DNA of 11,447 nucleotides from Thiobacillaceae bacterium (lineage in GTDB: Bacteria > Pseudomonadota > Gammaproteobacteria > Burkholderiales > Thiobacillaceae), in the NCBI GenBank assembly GCA_024643305.1, contig JAHENE010000043.1, forward strand, positions 1-11,447, given 5' to 3'. Positions 1-6,983 of the stretch are shown piece by piece. The stretch's first letter is position 1. Each line of letters begins with the position of its first letter. The position numbers and the translations under genes are program-made. The notes under the pieces were generated by a model. That model saw nothing but the letters and a program-made list of their open reading frames with translations, did not search any database and was not told the DNA's origin.

Positions 1-399
1 TGACTTCAGGCAGGCCATATACCGCCTCTCCCACAAGGTCGGGGCAGGCATGCTCCATCTTGTACCAGGATGCCACTCCTTGACGTCCTTGATGCGGAAA
101 TCCGCCGCCAGGTCGATCACCTTTACCCCAGCTTCGAGCAGTGCGCGGGTCTGCTGCATGGCCACGCCATTGGGGGTGGCGAAGAACACCACATCGCATT
201 TATCCAGCCCGGCTTCTTCCGGCGTCAAAAAGGTCAGGCCCACACGCCCGCGCAGGTTGGGGAACATGTCCGCCACTTTCATGCCAGCTTCCTTGCGCGA
301 AGTAATGGCAGTCAACTCAACCTGTGAATGGCGGGCCAATAGGCGCAGCAGTTCCACACCTGTATATCCTGTTCCACCAACAATACCAACCTTGATCAT
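1..399 (-). CDS. argC: N-acetyl-gamma-glutamyl-phosphate reductase, N-terminal part, with apparent frameshift
   Basis: ArgC reduces N-acetylglutamyl phosphate to the semialdehyde with NADPH in cytoplasmic arginine synthesis. The ATG at 399 follows AGGAG with 6 nt spacing. The N-terminus shows the Rossmann dinucleotide motif [10 protein letters not shown] (residues 5-14), then FFATPNG (72-78) and [12 protein letters not shown] (94-105), all typical of ArgC. After codon 110-111 (bases 67-69) the frame breaks. The original frame continues as [12 protein letters not shown], which is not ArgC-like. The frame that reads [21 protein letters not shown], with the family's YGLPE signature, is offset by one missing base (or two extra). 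The catalytic Cys and C-terminal half lie beyond the left edge. It lies downstream of rplM-rpsI, as I recall for other betaproteobacteria. The break is either an assembly/sequencing error or a true lesion; the family assignment itself is secure. Confidence 0.9.
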   Translation of the reverse strand, partial: MIKVGIVGGTGYTGVELLRLLARHSQVELTAITSRKEAGMKVADMFPNLRGRVGLTFLTPEEAGLDKCDVVFFATPNGVAMQQTRALLEAGVKVIDLAADFRIKDVKEWHPGTRWSMPAPTLWERRYMACLKS

Positions 400-424
400 G
401 TGTAGCTCCTGACTCGAATACCTG

Positions 425-447
425 AATTATGGCAAGAAAGCGAAGCA
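425..447 (-). promoter_or_regulatory. Weak candidate promoter for argC
   Basis: Read on the minus strand, a CATAAT -10-like box lies 17 nt downstream of a poor -35 match (TTCGCG), a short distance upstream of the argC ribosome-binding site. It sits after the rpsI terminator, where argC would need its own promoter. The -35 match is only 3 of 6, so this is a guess. Confidence 0.2.
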
Positions 448-552
448 TCGCGAAACGCAAGACGCATTCTCGCGGGGCGAAAAATGTAATGTTGCGCGAT
501 GCACCACGCTGATTTCTGAGGCCAAACGCAATATTGCGGGGTGCAAAATACA
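445..552. repeat. Imperfect direct repeats and inverted octamer in the rpsI-argC spacer
   Basis: The spacer holds two imperfect direct repeats on the plus strand. AAACGCAA occurs at 453-460 and 524-531. It is followed by GCGGGGCGAAAAATGTA (from 472) and GCGGGGTGCAAAATACA (from 536) respectively. GCATCGCG (445-452) is matched by its reverse complement CGCGATGC (495-502). The elements do not encode a recognisable protein. They may be a degenerate intergenic repeat or part of an mRNA 3' region; no function is assigned. Confidence 0.5.
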
Positions 553-565
553 GCTTTGTGGAACG

Positions 566-595
566 AAAAAAAACCACCCGCAGGTGGCTTTTTTT
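566..595 (-). terminator. Rho-independent terminator of rplM-rpsI (nearly symmetrical)
   Basis: A 5-bp GC-rich stem (CCACC 574-578 paired with GGTGG 583-587) has a 4-nt loop. It is flanked by an A-run at 566-573 and a T-run at 589-595. On the minus strand the hairpin is followed by eight T residues, placed 13 nt after the rpsI stop. The A-run on the other side lets the structure act in both directions. Confidence 0.9.
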
Positions 596-608
596 CGAGT
601 GAGGCGAA

Positions 609-1001
609 TTAACGCTTCGAGAATTGCTTGCGACGGCGCGCCTTGTGCAGGCCGACCTTCTTCCGTTCCACCGCACGGGCATCACGGGTTACCAAGCCAG
701 CAGCCTTAAGCGCCGGTTTGAGGGTTGCATCATATTCGATCAGGGCGCGGGTAATGCCGTGGCGCACTGCACCGGCCTGGCCGGATTCACCGCCACCCGA
801 CACATTCACCATGATGTCGAACTTATCGGCGCTTTCAGTCAGCACCAGCGGCTGGCGCACGATCATGCGTCCAGTTTCGCGTGAAAAGAATGTATCCACA
901 GGCTTGCCATTCACGACAATATTGCCGGAACCAGCTTTGATGAACACCCGGGCCACTGCTTCCTTGCGGCGGCCGGTACCGTAGTTGTAGTTACCGATCA
1001 T
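609..1001 (-). CDS. rpsI: 30S ribosomal protein S9 (uS9)
   Basis: S9 is a small-subunit head protein whose basic C-terminal tail reaches the P-site tRNA. The 130-residue product has the family's usual length. It opens with [18 protein letters not shown] (residues 7-24), has the [16 protein letters not shown] block (69-84), and ends in the lysine/arginine tail [11 protein letters not shown]. The ATG at 1001 lies 6 nt after the rplM stop, and its ribosome-binding site (AAGGG) lies in the last rplM codons, so the two genes are co-transcribed and probably translationally coupled. Confidence 0.98.
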   Translation of the reverse strand: MIGNYNYGTGRRKEAVARVFIKAGSGNIVVNGKPVDTFFSRETGRMIVRQPLVLTESADKFDIMVNVSGGGESGQAGAVRHGITRALIEYDATLKPALKAAGLVTRDARAVERKKVGLHKARRRKQFSKR

Positions 1002-1007
1002 GGTTTA

Positions 1008-1442
1008 TTAACCCTTGATTTCGAGAGTTTGCGGCTGCTGTGCAGTATGGGGATGCTCGGTGCCGGCATAGACCTTCATTTTCTTGATCATGGCATAGCC
1101 CAGCGGCCCCTTGGGCAGCATGCCCTTGACAGCCTTCTCCAGCGCGCGGCCAGGGAAACGGGCCTGCATCTTGCCGAAGGTGGTTTCGTAAATGCCGCCC
1201 GGGTAGCCGGAGTGGCGGTAATACTTCTTGTCTTGTTCCTTGTTGCCGGTCACGCGGATTTTGTCAGCATTGACCACCACAATATAGTCGCCAGTATCCA
1301 CGTGCGGCGTATAAATGGCCTTATGTTTGCCGCGCAGACGGCGGGCGATCTCAGCAGCAAGGCGGCCCAGCACCAGATCGGTACCGTCCACCACGAACCA
1401 GTCGCGCTTTACTTCATGCGATTTTGCGGAAAAGGTTTTCAT
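1008..1442 (-). CDS. rplM: 50S ribosomal protein L13 (uL13)
   Basis: L13 is an early-assembling large-subunit protein. The product begins [19 protein letters not shown] and contains [17 protein letters not shown] (about residues 25-41), YRHSGYPGG and the C-terminal [13 protein letters not shown] block, all diagnostic. I chose the ATG at 1442 (144 aa) over an in-frame GTG one codon upstream, because MKTF is the usual L13 N-terminus. It is the first gene of the rplM-rpsI operon, behind a strong promoter about 60 nt upstream and divergent from the OsmC-family gene. Confidence 0.98.
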   Translation of the reverse strand: MKTFSAKSHEVKRDWFVVDGTDLVLGRLAAEIARRLRGKHKAIYTPHVDTGDYIVVVNADKIRVTGNKEQDKKYYRHSGYPGGIYETTFGKMQARFPGRALEKAVKGMLPKGPLGYAMIKKMKVYAGTEHPHTAQQPQTLEIKG

Positions 1443-1503
1443 CACAACCCCAGATTCCCAAGTCTATGGCGCCGCCAACAGGGCGACATCCGAAAAGAGC
1501 GAG

Positions 1504-1533
1504 ATTTTACGGGCCCAACCCAAGACCTGTCAA
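1504..1533 (-). promoter_or_regulatory. Sigma70-type promoter of rplM-rpsI
   Basis: On the minus strand there is a perfect -35 box TTGACA (1528-1533), an 18-nt spacer and a -10 box TAAAAT (1504-1509, 5 of 6). Predicted transcription starts near 1497, giving a leader of about 55 nt before the rplM ATG. Such a strong promoter suits a ribosomal-protein operon. Confidence 0.8.
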
Positions 1534-1570
1534 TGCCGGGCTGCAATTAGCCGCAAATAGGGGGGTGCTG

Positions 1571-1604
1571 TGGTATAAGACCCGCAATCTAATATCGACA
1601 GGAG
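1571..1604 (+). promoter_or_regulatory. Extended -10 promoter and ribosome-binding site of the OsmC-family gene
   Basis: TATAAG (1574-1579) is preceded by TG at the extended -10 position, with no good -35 box at 17 nt. AGGAG at 1600-1604 lies 5 nt before the ATG at 1610, which fixes that start. The element is back to back with the rplM promoter. Confidence 0.6.
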
Positions 1605-1609
1605 ATCCC

Positions 1610-2026
1610 ATGAAAGCCCGCATCAAGTGGATTGAAGGCGTCAGCTTTGCCGGTCAGAGCGAATCCGGCCACACCGTGGTCATGGATGGCCCGCCCGACG
1701 CCGGGGGCAAGAATCTTGGGGTGCGCCCCATGGAAATGCTACTCCTGGGCATGGGGGGGTGCACGGCCTTCGACGTTCTGCATATCCTGAGGAAAAGCCG
1801 CCAGCCTGTTACTGACTGCGTGGCGGAAATCGATGCCACCCGCGCAGATAGCGATCCCAAGGTTTTCACCAAAATCCATGTCCACTTCATCATCAGCGGC
1901 AAAGGGCTGGACCCCAAGCGTGTGGATCAGGCGGTAAAGCTGTCAGCAGAGAAATACTGCTCGGCAAGCATCATGTTGGGGAAAGTTGCAGAAGTGACCC
2001 ACGATTTCGAGATCGTGGAAACCTGA
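1610..2026 (+). CDS. OsmC/Ohr-family protein (YhfA-like)
   Basis: OsmC-family proteins are small cytoplasmic thiol peroxidases acting on organic hydroperoxides; the YhfA branch is poorly characterised. The 138-residue product has the two conserved cysteines of the fold: Cys51 in GMGGCTAFDV and Cys117 in EKYCSAS. It also has the (R/N)PMEMLLLGMGGC segment just before the first. Length and motif spacing fit YhfA-like proteins better than Ohr. The ATG at 1610 follows AGGAG at 5 nt. A longer frame upstream of this start is open but lacks family similarity. The gene is divergent from rplM and converges on the DUF2322-like gene with a 2-nt gap. Thiol peroxidase activity is inferred from family only. 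Confidence 0.9.
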   Translation: MKARIKWIEGVSFAGQSESGHTVVMDGPPDAGGKNLGVRPMEMLLLGMGGCTAFDVLHILRKSRQPVTDCVAEIDATRADSDPKVFTKIHVHFIISGKGLDPKRVDQAVKLSAEKYCSASIMLGKVAEVTHDFEIVET

Positions 2027-2028
2027 AT

Positions 2029-2334
2029 CTATTCGATCCGAACGCTGTAAACCTTGCCCGCTGACTGAATCTCCAGCAGCCGATCGATGTTGGGATGCTT
2101 GCCCGGATTTGATCTGGCATCTTCAGTATGCTCGGCGTAAAGCGCGAGGCCTTCCTGAGCCGCTAATGCATTGATGACGCCGTGTTTCCCGACCAGATAG
2201 GCATACACGCGGAACGAGCCGGCAGTGCCAGGGGCATTTTCAATTGCCGCCACTTCCTTGTGGTGCTCATTAAACAGGCGAAGTTGCTTGCCCTGCATTT
2301 CAGGTAGGGCGGCAAGGTTTTCAGCAAATGTCAT
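2029..2334 (-). CDS. Small conserved protein, DUF2322-like
   Basis: A 101-residue soluble protein with no signal peptide or membrane segment. The patterns LRLFNEHHKEVAAI, PGTAGSFRVYAYL, EGLALYAEHTEDAR and GKHPNIDRLLEI recall the uncharacterised DUF2322 family, which is about 100 residues long. This assignment is from memory and no function is known. The ATG at 2334 is preceded by GGTGAG with 6 nt spacing. It follows the terminator that closes the accessory run on its right, and its stop lies 2 nt from that of the convergent OsmC-family gene. Confidence 0.75.
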   Translation of the reverse strand: MTFAENLAALPEMQGKQLRLFNEHHKEVAAIENAPGTAGSFRVYAYLVGKHGVINALAAQEGLALYAEHTEDARSNPGKHPNIDRLLEIQSAGKVYSVRIE

Positions 2335-2372
2335 CGTTAACTCACCGGTCTCATTCGTTAATCAATCCATCC

Positions 2373-2395
2373 AAAAACGGCCGACCTTGGTCGGC
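2373..2395 (-). terminator. Rho-independent terminator after the TPR-methyltransferase gene
   Basis: A perfect inverted repeat (GCCGACC 2380-2386 and GGTCGGC 2389-2395) is followed on the minus strand by C and five T residues (2373-2377). It starts 3 nt after the methyltransferase stop codon. It separates the accessory run from the DUF2322-like gene. Confidence 0.8.
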
Positions 2396-2398
2396 TAG

Positions 2399-3592
2399 TC
2401 ACATTTTGCGCATGACAAAATAATATCCGGGCATATCGACGCCATTCTCTTGACGAATAGCATTCGTTTCTTTGCTCACGATGATGAAGTTGTGTCTTTT
2501 GGCCAGATTCTCACAATACTCAGCAGAGTGACTGTACCTAAGTGTTGTATTTAGAACGAATGCCCCTGCCTCAAGACGCTCAACCGTAAAACTGAAATAC
2601 CCGCCTTTTTTTAAAGCCCTTTGTGCATTTGAAAAGACATCAGACAGTTCTCCAATGTAAATAAACACATCTGTAGCAGCGACAAGATCGAAATTCTCAG
2701 CATGGGATTGCAAGAATTCATTCAGATCAGATTGGTAAACATGGTCGTATATGTTTTTGGCACGGGCCTCTTCAAGCATTTTTCCAGACACGTCTATTCC
2801 GGTAAGCGTTTTGGCATGCGGCTTAAGCAGTTCTCCCATCAGCCCCGTGCCACACCCCGCATCCAGAACATCCAAATGATCCCCGATTATTCCTTTTAAT
2901 TTGTCATACAGGACATTGTGGGCTCTGTATTTCAAATCATTCACGAGATGCGCATCAAAATTGACGGCATACTCATCGAACAGATCGGCAATATACTCCT
3001 TGGGCGGCGCGGCAGGGTGGTTCGACCCCCGCAACGACGCCAGAACAAAATTGACCTGTTCTACATTTTCATAGTTATGGTTAATGGCAAGCTCAAGACT
3101 GGTTGCTGCCTGGGTAAATTTCTTAAGCAACAGGCACGACATCCCGCGCAAATAATAAGCTCGCGCATAATCAGGTTTGATACGAATGGCTTGATCGAAA
3201 TGAACGAGCGCTTCATCGAGGATTCTTATCCCATAAAGCGTCGCACCTTTGTTATACCAGGCTTCGGCATAATCAGCTTTGAGTTGAATGGCTTTATCAA
3301 AACACTCAATGGCGTGATTAGGATTATCGTTTTTCTTCTCGATGATTCCAAGATTTAGCCAGGCTTCACTATTCTCCCTGTCCAAGGATATGGCATTTGT
3401 GACCGTGGTTCTGGCTTCATCATATTTTTTCAATTTGATTTGCACGGCAGCCAGGTTGATAAGCGTTGACACTCTGTCCGGGACTAGTTCCAGCGATTTC
3501 AGGAAGTTTGTTTCGGCTTCCAGATAATTCTTCTTTTCCAGGAAACCCAGCCCATCAAAAAATAGTTGTTTCGCTATTTCGAAATTGCTCAT
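2399..3592 (-). CDS. TPR-repeat class I SAM-dependent methyltransferase
   Basis: The 397-residue product has an N-terminal block of about five TPR units (residues 4-185), a short linker, then a Rossmann methyltransferase domain. SAM motif I is VLDAGCGTG (about 242-250), the acidic ribose-binding strand is GIDVS (265-269), and a DVFIYIG post-II segment follows near 308. The lead-in LFDEYAVNFDAHLV (204-217) resembles predicted TPR methyltransferases of the COG4976 type. The acceptor is unknown; a glycan or a glycosylated protein is a reasonable guess from the neighbours. I chose the ATG at 3592 over a TTG 36 nt upstream because it aligns with the start of the homologous TPR head in the 6984-8774 gene; neither start has a strong ribosome-binding site. 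Base composition is AT-rich relative to the ribosomal genes (23 G/C in 60 at 3301-3360), which hints at transfer. Confidence 0.9.
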   Translation of the reverse strand: MSNFEIAKQLFFDGLGFLEKKNYLEAETNFLKSLELVPDRVSTLINLAAVQIKLKKYDEARTTVTNAISLDRENSEAWLNLGIIEKKNDNPNHAIECFDKAIQLKADYAEAWYNKGATLYGIRILDEALVHFDQAIRIKPDYARAYYLRGMSCLLLKKFTQAATSLELAINHNYENVEQVNFVLASLRGSNHPAAPPKEYIADLFDEYAVNFDAHLVNDLKYRAHNVLYDKLKGIIGDHLDVLDAGCGTGLMGELLKPHAKTLTGIDVSGKMLEEARAKNIYDHVYQSDLNEFLQSHAENFDLVAATDVFIYIGELSDVFSNAQRALKKGGYFSFTVERLEAGAFVLNTTLRYSHSAEYCENLAKRHNFIIVSKETNAIRQENGVDMPGYYFVMRKM

Positions 3593-3923
3593 ACGCTTTG
3601 ACTGGCTGAAATGTTCATTGACGTTCAATCAGGTTACGCGCCCCGCGGATTATCCAGAGGGGATACCAAACTCAGGAACGACTCTTCGTAATGCAGCAAT
3701 ACTCCCAAACAAACAAGCCAGCGCCTTTCCGCCCCCGTGTGCCCCATGTGCGCATACATCCTGAATTTGTTTTATGTTGGGTATTTGCCCTGTTCCAGGC
3801 TTGTCTTTCAACAAAAGCCTCCAGCCCAAAGAAACAGGCAAACTCTCCAAACTTTCATTGAACGCCATCAGATATTTTCCGCCCCGCCTTTTTCTGATCA
3901 TCAACCGGCCAGTCAGCCAATTA
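3593..3923 (-). other. 331-nt spacer, possible small ORF 3650-3868
   Basis: No recognised gene lies between the GT41 stop and the methyltransferase start. A minus-strand ORF of 72 codons (ATG at 3868, stop TAA at 3650-3652) has a GGGGCGG purine stretch about 11 nt upstream. It reads with a few plausible segments (LPVSLGWRLLLKDK, LFGSIAALRRVVPEFG) but matches nothing I know. It could be a small protein or the remnant of a decayed gene. No T-tract terminator is evident here. Confidence 0.25.
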
Positions 3924-6191
3924 CTATTTAGCCCTGTTACCTCTTTCGCGCCACATGCCCCACAGCGCATCCTCGAAATTACGGGCAAAACGTTGTGCAT
4001 CAAATAACGGGGATGCGATCGCCTTTTCCCTTAGACCCTCACGAAGCGCTGACAACTGTTCCAAATCCACAGAAAATCTTACTGCCTTATTGACGTAGTC
4101 ATCTTCGTCTTCGGCAATCCACTCCGGCAGACCTGCATTATGCAAAATGGTCTCCCCCTGGTGACTCAGGAAACGATCGCCTTTCATGGCCATGGTTGGC
4201 ACCGCCATCCAAAGTCCTTCCACTGTGGTCGTAATCCCGGGGTATGGGAAAGGATCCAGTGCTATATCAACTTGCTGATAGGCGCGAAAATGATCCTCCC
4301 GACTTGGAAATGTGCCCGCCATTTGCAATCGCTCCTCGTCAATTCCTTGATTGGAAAAACGACTGACAAGTTTTTCACGTACCCCAGGGGAATTTAGCAC
4401 CTTGGCTTTGAAATATAACTTGCTGCCGGGAACTGCGTGCAAAACACGTGCCCAGCACGCAACCACCCTGTCATTCACTTTTCTCAAATTATTGAAGCTG
4501 CCAAAAGTCACATAGCCATTCCTCTGCGCAGGCAAAGAACCAACCTCCACCGCGACTTCCGGCTGTGAAAAACAAATATAGGTTTCTGGCAATCGCCAAG
4601 GCGTTTCCGTGAACTGGCTTTCTTCGCCCTGCGGAATCGCCCAAGGGTCGGCAATTATGTAATCCATTGCCTGGATACCTGTGGAGTTCAAATAACCCAG
4701 CCATGTTGCCTGAACGGGAGCAGGCCTCCATCCAAAAACGGGCAGTCGGTTGTGCCCGGTATGCCCCGATAGATCCAGAAGAACATGGATCCCATCATCG
4801 TGGATCATGTCGGCTGCAGCCTGATCACTTAATCCAGCCAACGGTTTCCAGGCAGAAAAGAAAGGTTTGATACGGGTGCTAAGCTCATCACTTCTTGAAG
4901 TAGTTGGATAGGCCAACAACTCAATACGGCCGTTCTTGAATTGCGCCAGGATACTTTCAAGAAAATACCCTACCGGATGTTTGCGCAAATCGCCGGAGAC
5001 AATGCCCACCTTGATTCTCTGTGGCGCATCTGCGCAATGCCATGAGGCAAAGGGGGGTTCTGCTTTGGCGGCAACATTCCGTCCATACTTGCGAACCTCC
5101 TCAAGGTAGGCAGAGGGATGGGCATCCGAGGAATTCAATGCAAACAAAAGATTGCTGCGGGCTTCGAGAAAATCCGGTTTAAGTTCCAGAACCTTGCGAT
5201 AGTTGGTCAGGGCCTCATCCAGCAGACCCCATTCCATAAGGTTATTGCCAAGATTGTTATATGCCTCGGCATAATCGGGCTTAAGTTCCAGTGCGCGCTG
5301 GCAACTTGTTACAGCTGCATCTAGCTGCCCGATCTCTTTGAGCGCAATTCCAAGATTGTTGTGCGCCTCGACATAATCGGACTTTAGCTCAATTGCTTTT
5401 CTATAACACTCGATCGCATCCTGAAGTGAGCCCATCTCCATGAGGGCCACGCCGAGATTGTTATATGCCTCCGGAAAACCCGGATTGAGTTCCAGCGCCC
5501 GGCGATAGTTCGAAATCGCCTCATCTAATTGACCAAGCCATCTCAGCGCGACACCCAATACGTTATAGGCTTCCGGATCATTGTAGCCAAGCTCCAGTGC
5601 CCGACGGCAGCTTAAAGCTGCTTCTGCATATTTCCCCTGTTCACCCAGTAGTGAAGCAAGATTGTGGTGCGCCCCGGCAAACTCCGGCTGAAGCTTCAAG
5701 GCCTGCTGAAAGCTTTCCTCCGCCCTAGCAACATGACCTGAATCCTTCAGGGCGACACCCAGATTGTTGTACGCCCCGGCGTAGCCCGGTTCCATCTTTA
5801 ACACCTTATTGTAGCTTGCGATTGCATCCTCAAACTGTCCAATTTCTTTATATGCATTGCCCAGGCTATTGTGCAGCATTGCATCACGAGGGTTCAGTTC
5901 GACTGCTTTTTTCAAGGCAAACAAGGCGTCTTTTCCCTGAGCCCTAAGAGAAGCGCCAAGCAGCTTCCAGGCAACCCCCGAGTCCGGGTAGCGGCTGGCC
6001 AATACATTCGATCTTGTTTCAAGTTCTGCAAATCGCCGGTTGTCATACAGGGCGATTAGTTGATCAATTTCGCCCTGAGCCGGCTGAAGTGATGGCGGGT
6101 TCGAGCCCGCCTTTGGAAGACAGCAACTTTTGTATTTTTTTCCGCTACCGCAATGGCACGGGTCATTTCTGCCCAACTTAACTGCCATCAT
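3924..6191 (-). CDS. SEC-C/TPR glycosyltransferase, family 41 (O-GlcNAc transferase-like)
   Basis: GT41 enzymes transfer a sugar from a nucleotide donor, usually UDP-GlcNAc or UDP-Glc, to Ser/Thr or Asn of proteins. The 755-residue product starts with a SEC-C zinc motif, GRNDPCHCGSGKKYKSCC (Cys12, 14, 23, 24). A TPR superhelix follows (about 40-345) with eight clear 34-residue repeats after one degenerate one. The two-lobed GT41 domain spans about 390-745. Its visible marks are KHPVGYF (His405, at the place of human OGT His498), RPAPVQATWLGY, FNNLRKV (Lys571, at the place of OGT Lys842) and DPFPYPGITTTVEGLW. The last has Ile where classical OGT has the His of HTT, as I recall in many bacterial SPINDLY-like members. 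There is no signal peptide, so it is cytoplasmic. ATG at 6191 or 6188 is possible (GGGGG lies 4 or 7 nt upstream); a TTG one codon earlier is unlikely. It lies 72 nt downstream of coq7. Donor and target are unknown. Confidence 0.92.
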   Translation of the reverse strand: MMAVKLGRNDPCHCGSGKKYKSCCLPKAGSNPPSLQPAQGEIDQLIALYDNRRFAELETRSNVLASRYPDSGVAWKLLGASLRAQGKDALFALKKAVELNPRDAMLHNSLGNAYKEIGQFEDAIASYNKVLKMEPGYAGAYNNLGVALKDSGHVARAEESFQQALKLQPEFAGAHHNLASLLGEQGKYAEAALSCRRALELGYNDPEAYNVLGVALRWLGQLDEAISNYRRALELNPGFPEAYNNLGVALMEMGSLQDAIECYRKAIELKSDYVEAHNNLGIALKEIGQLDAAVTSCQRALELKPDYAEAYNNLGNNLMEWGLLDEALTNYRKVLELKPDFLEARSNLLFALNSSDAHPSAYLEEVRKYGRNVAAKAEPPFASWHCADAPQRIKVGIVSGDLRKHPVGYFLESILAQFKNGRIELLAYPTTSRSDELSTRIKPFFSAWKPLAGLSDQAAADMIHDDGIHVLLDLSGHTGHNRLPVFGWRPAPVQATWLGYLNSTGIQAMDYIIADPWAIPQGEESQFTETPWRLPETYICFSQPEVAVEVGSLPAQRNGYVTFGSFNNLRKVNDRVVACWARVLHAVPGSKLYFKAKVLNSPGVREKLVSRFSNQGIDEERLQMAGTFPSREDHFRAYQQVDIALDPFPYPGITTTVEGLWMAVPTMAMKGDRFLSHQGETILHNAGLPEWIAEDEDDYVNKAVRFSVDLEQLSALREGLREKAIASPLFDAQRFARNFEDALWGMWRERGNRAK
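5150..5880 (-). repeat. 102-bp tandem coding repeat encoding TPR units
   Basis: Within the GT41 gene the sequence AGATTGTT recurs at 5251, 5353, 5455 and 5761, spacings that are exact multiples of 102 bp, matching the 34-residue TPR unit. Copies have diverged but share the core encoding AYNNLG and the (A/V)LELKPDY ends. Such arrays can gain or lose units by recombination. Confidence 0.85.
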
Positions 6192-6253
6192 CAAGCCCCC
6201 ATGAAAGAATCCAAGCCTTCAATATCAGTTGGATTGTGACAGCAACATCCTAT

Positions 6254-6266
6254 TGAAACGGTTTCA
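6254..6266. repeat. Perfect 13-nt palindrome at the coq7 stop codon
   Basis: TGAAACGGTTTCA is a 6-bp inverted repeat around one central base, and it includes the coq7 stop TGA at its end. It lies about 65 nt upstream of the SEC-C/GT41 start. It has no following T-tract, so it is a poor terminator. An operator for the downstream gene is conceivable, but chance is also possible. Confidence 0.35.
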
Positions 6267-6887
6267 GATGTGATGCGCAATGCGCTTCATAAGCATAGAT
6301 GCTGCACGCATGGCGGATTTGACCGGCGCCGGCAATTCCGCCGCGCCGTAATGCACCGCTGTTTGCGCATGGCGGATTTCATCCTGCTTCATCTGCTCGA
6401 CGATCGCGCGGCTTTTTGCATCCTGCTCGGGTAGTTGATGAAGATGTTCATCCAGATGCGTCTCAACCTGTCGCTCCGTCTCGGCCAGAAAGCCCAGATT
6501 CCACTTGTCCCCCAGAAGACCCGCAGTGGCGCCCAAGGCAAACGATCCGGCATACCACAAGGGATTGAGCAAACTCTTGCGCCCACCCAACTCGTTGATA
6601 CGGATTTCACACCATGCCAGATGATCGGTTTCCTCGCGCGCCGCTTCTTCCAGAGCGGCCTTTGCCGCAGGATTCCTGGCGGTAAGCGCCTGGCCTTGGT
6701 ACAGCGCCTGTGCACATACCTCACCTACGTGGTTCACGCGCATCAGCGCCTCGGCCTCGCGCTTTTCTGTTTCGTTGAGGCCCTGTTCCGGCAATTCTGC
6801 TGCAGGGCTGGGGCGCGCGCCACGTGCCGGCGCAAACACTGTGCGCAGGCTGTTGTCGAAGGCAGTAATCAAATTATCCAGATTCAT
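6264..6887 (-). CDS. coq7: 5-demethoxyubiquinol hydroxylase, Coq7 diiron family
   Basis: Coq7 hydroxylates the demethoxyubiquinone ring in ubiquinone synthesis, acting as a peripheral membrane, ferritin-like diiron enzyme. The 207-residue product shows the ligand set: Glu56 in [10 protein letters not shown], Glu86 and His89 in [10 protein letters not shown], Glu138 in AETERQ, and Glu170 and His173 in DEIRHAQ. Length fits the bacterial Coq7 family, and all six ligands are present, so it should be active. The ATG at 6887 follows GGTGAGGA closely. The gene is on the same strand as the flanking TPR glycosyltransferases, 96 nt after one and 72 nt before the other, yet has no obvious functional link to them. 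In related genomes I recall coq7 near osmC-rplM-rpsI-argC, so the genes at 2399-6191 probably intervened later. Confidence 0.95.
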   Translation of the reverse strand: MNLDNLITAFDNSLRTVFAPARGARPSPAAELPEQGLNETEKREAEALMRVNHVGEVCAQALYQGQALTARNPAAKAALEEAAREETDHLAWCEIRINELGGRKSLLNPLWYAGSFALGATAGLLGDKWNLGFLAETERQVETHLDEHLHQLPEQDAKSRAIVEQMKQDEIRHAQTAVHYGAAELPAPVKSAMRAASMLMKRIAHHI

Positions 6888-6907
6888 TTCCTCACCAAGC
6901 TTAGATG

Positions 6908-6934
6908 TCTATACGCTATCTTACCTTCATGCAA
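6908..6934 (-). promoter_or_regulatory. Weak candidate promoter for coq7
   Basis: On the minus strand TATAGA (6908-6913) lies 15 nt after TTGCAT, about 20 nt upstream of the coq7 start. Spacing is short and the -35 match is 3 of 6. A 6-bp stem (TTGGCT/AGCCAA, about 6942-6957) lies just upstream but lacks a T-tract. coq7 would be expected to have its own promoter, hence the note. Confidence 0.25.
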
Positions 6935-6983
6935 GCATCATTGGCTCCCAAGCCAACCTGCTTCTCAAATTATTTCAAGAACT

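Noticed and set aside
60..75. Programmed ribosomal frameshift in argC
   Set aside because: No slippery heptamer, stimulatory hairpin or precedent in this family; an error or mutation is simpler.
50..412. Plus-strand ORFs over argC
   Set aside because: They lie antisense to a sequence with clear ArgC motifs and have no recognisable product.
317..685. Minus-strand ORF of 122 codons across the rpsI terminator, spacer and argC start
   Set aside because: It runs out of frame through rpsI, its terminator and argC; its middle is the intergenic repeat translated.
1029..1550. Plus-strand ORF of 173 codons opposite rplM
   Set aside because: It is antisense to rplM and spans its promoter; no protein features.
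3593..3628. TTG start 36 nt upstream of the chosen methyltransferase start
   Set aside because: The ATG at 3592 matches the start of the homologous TPR head in the GT41 gene, and the TTG has no ribosome-binding site.
5150..5880. Regularly spaced repeats as a CRISPR array
   Set aside because: Period is 102 bp, copies are diverged, and the whole stretch is in frame and encodes TPR motifs.
6942..6957. Stem TTGGCT/AGCCAA between the TPR-GT41 gene and coq7 as a terminator
   Set aside because: It is not followed by a T-tract on either strand, so intrinsic termination is not supported.
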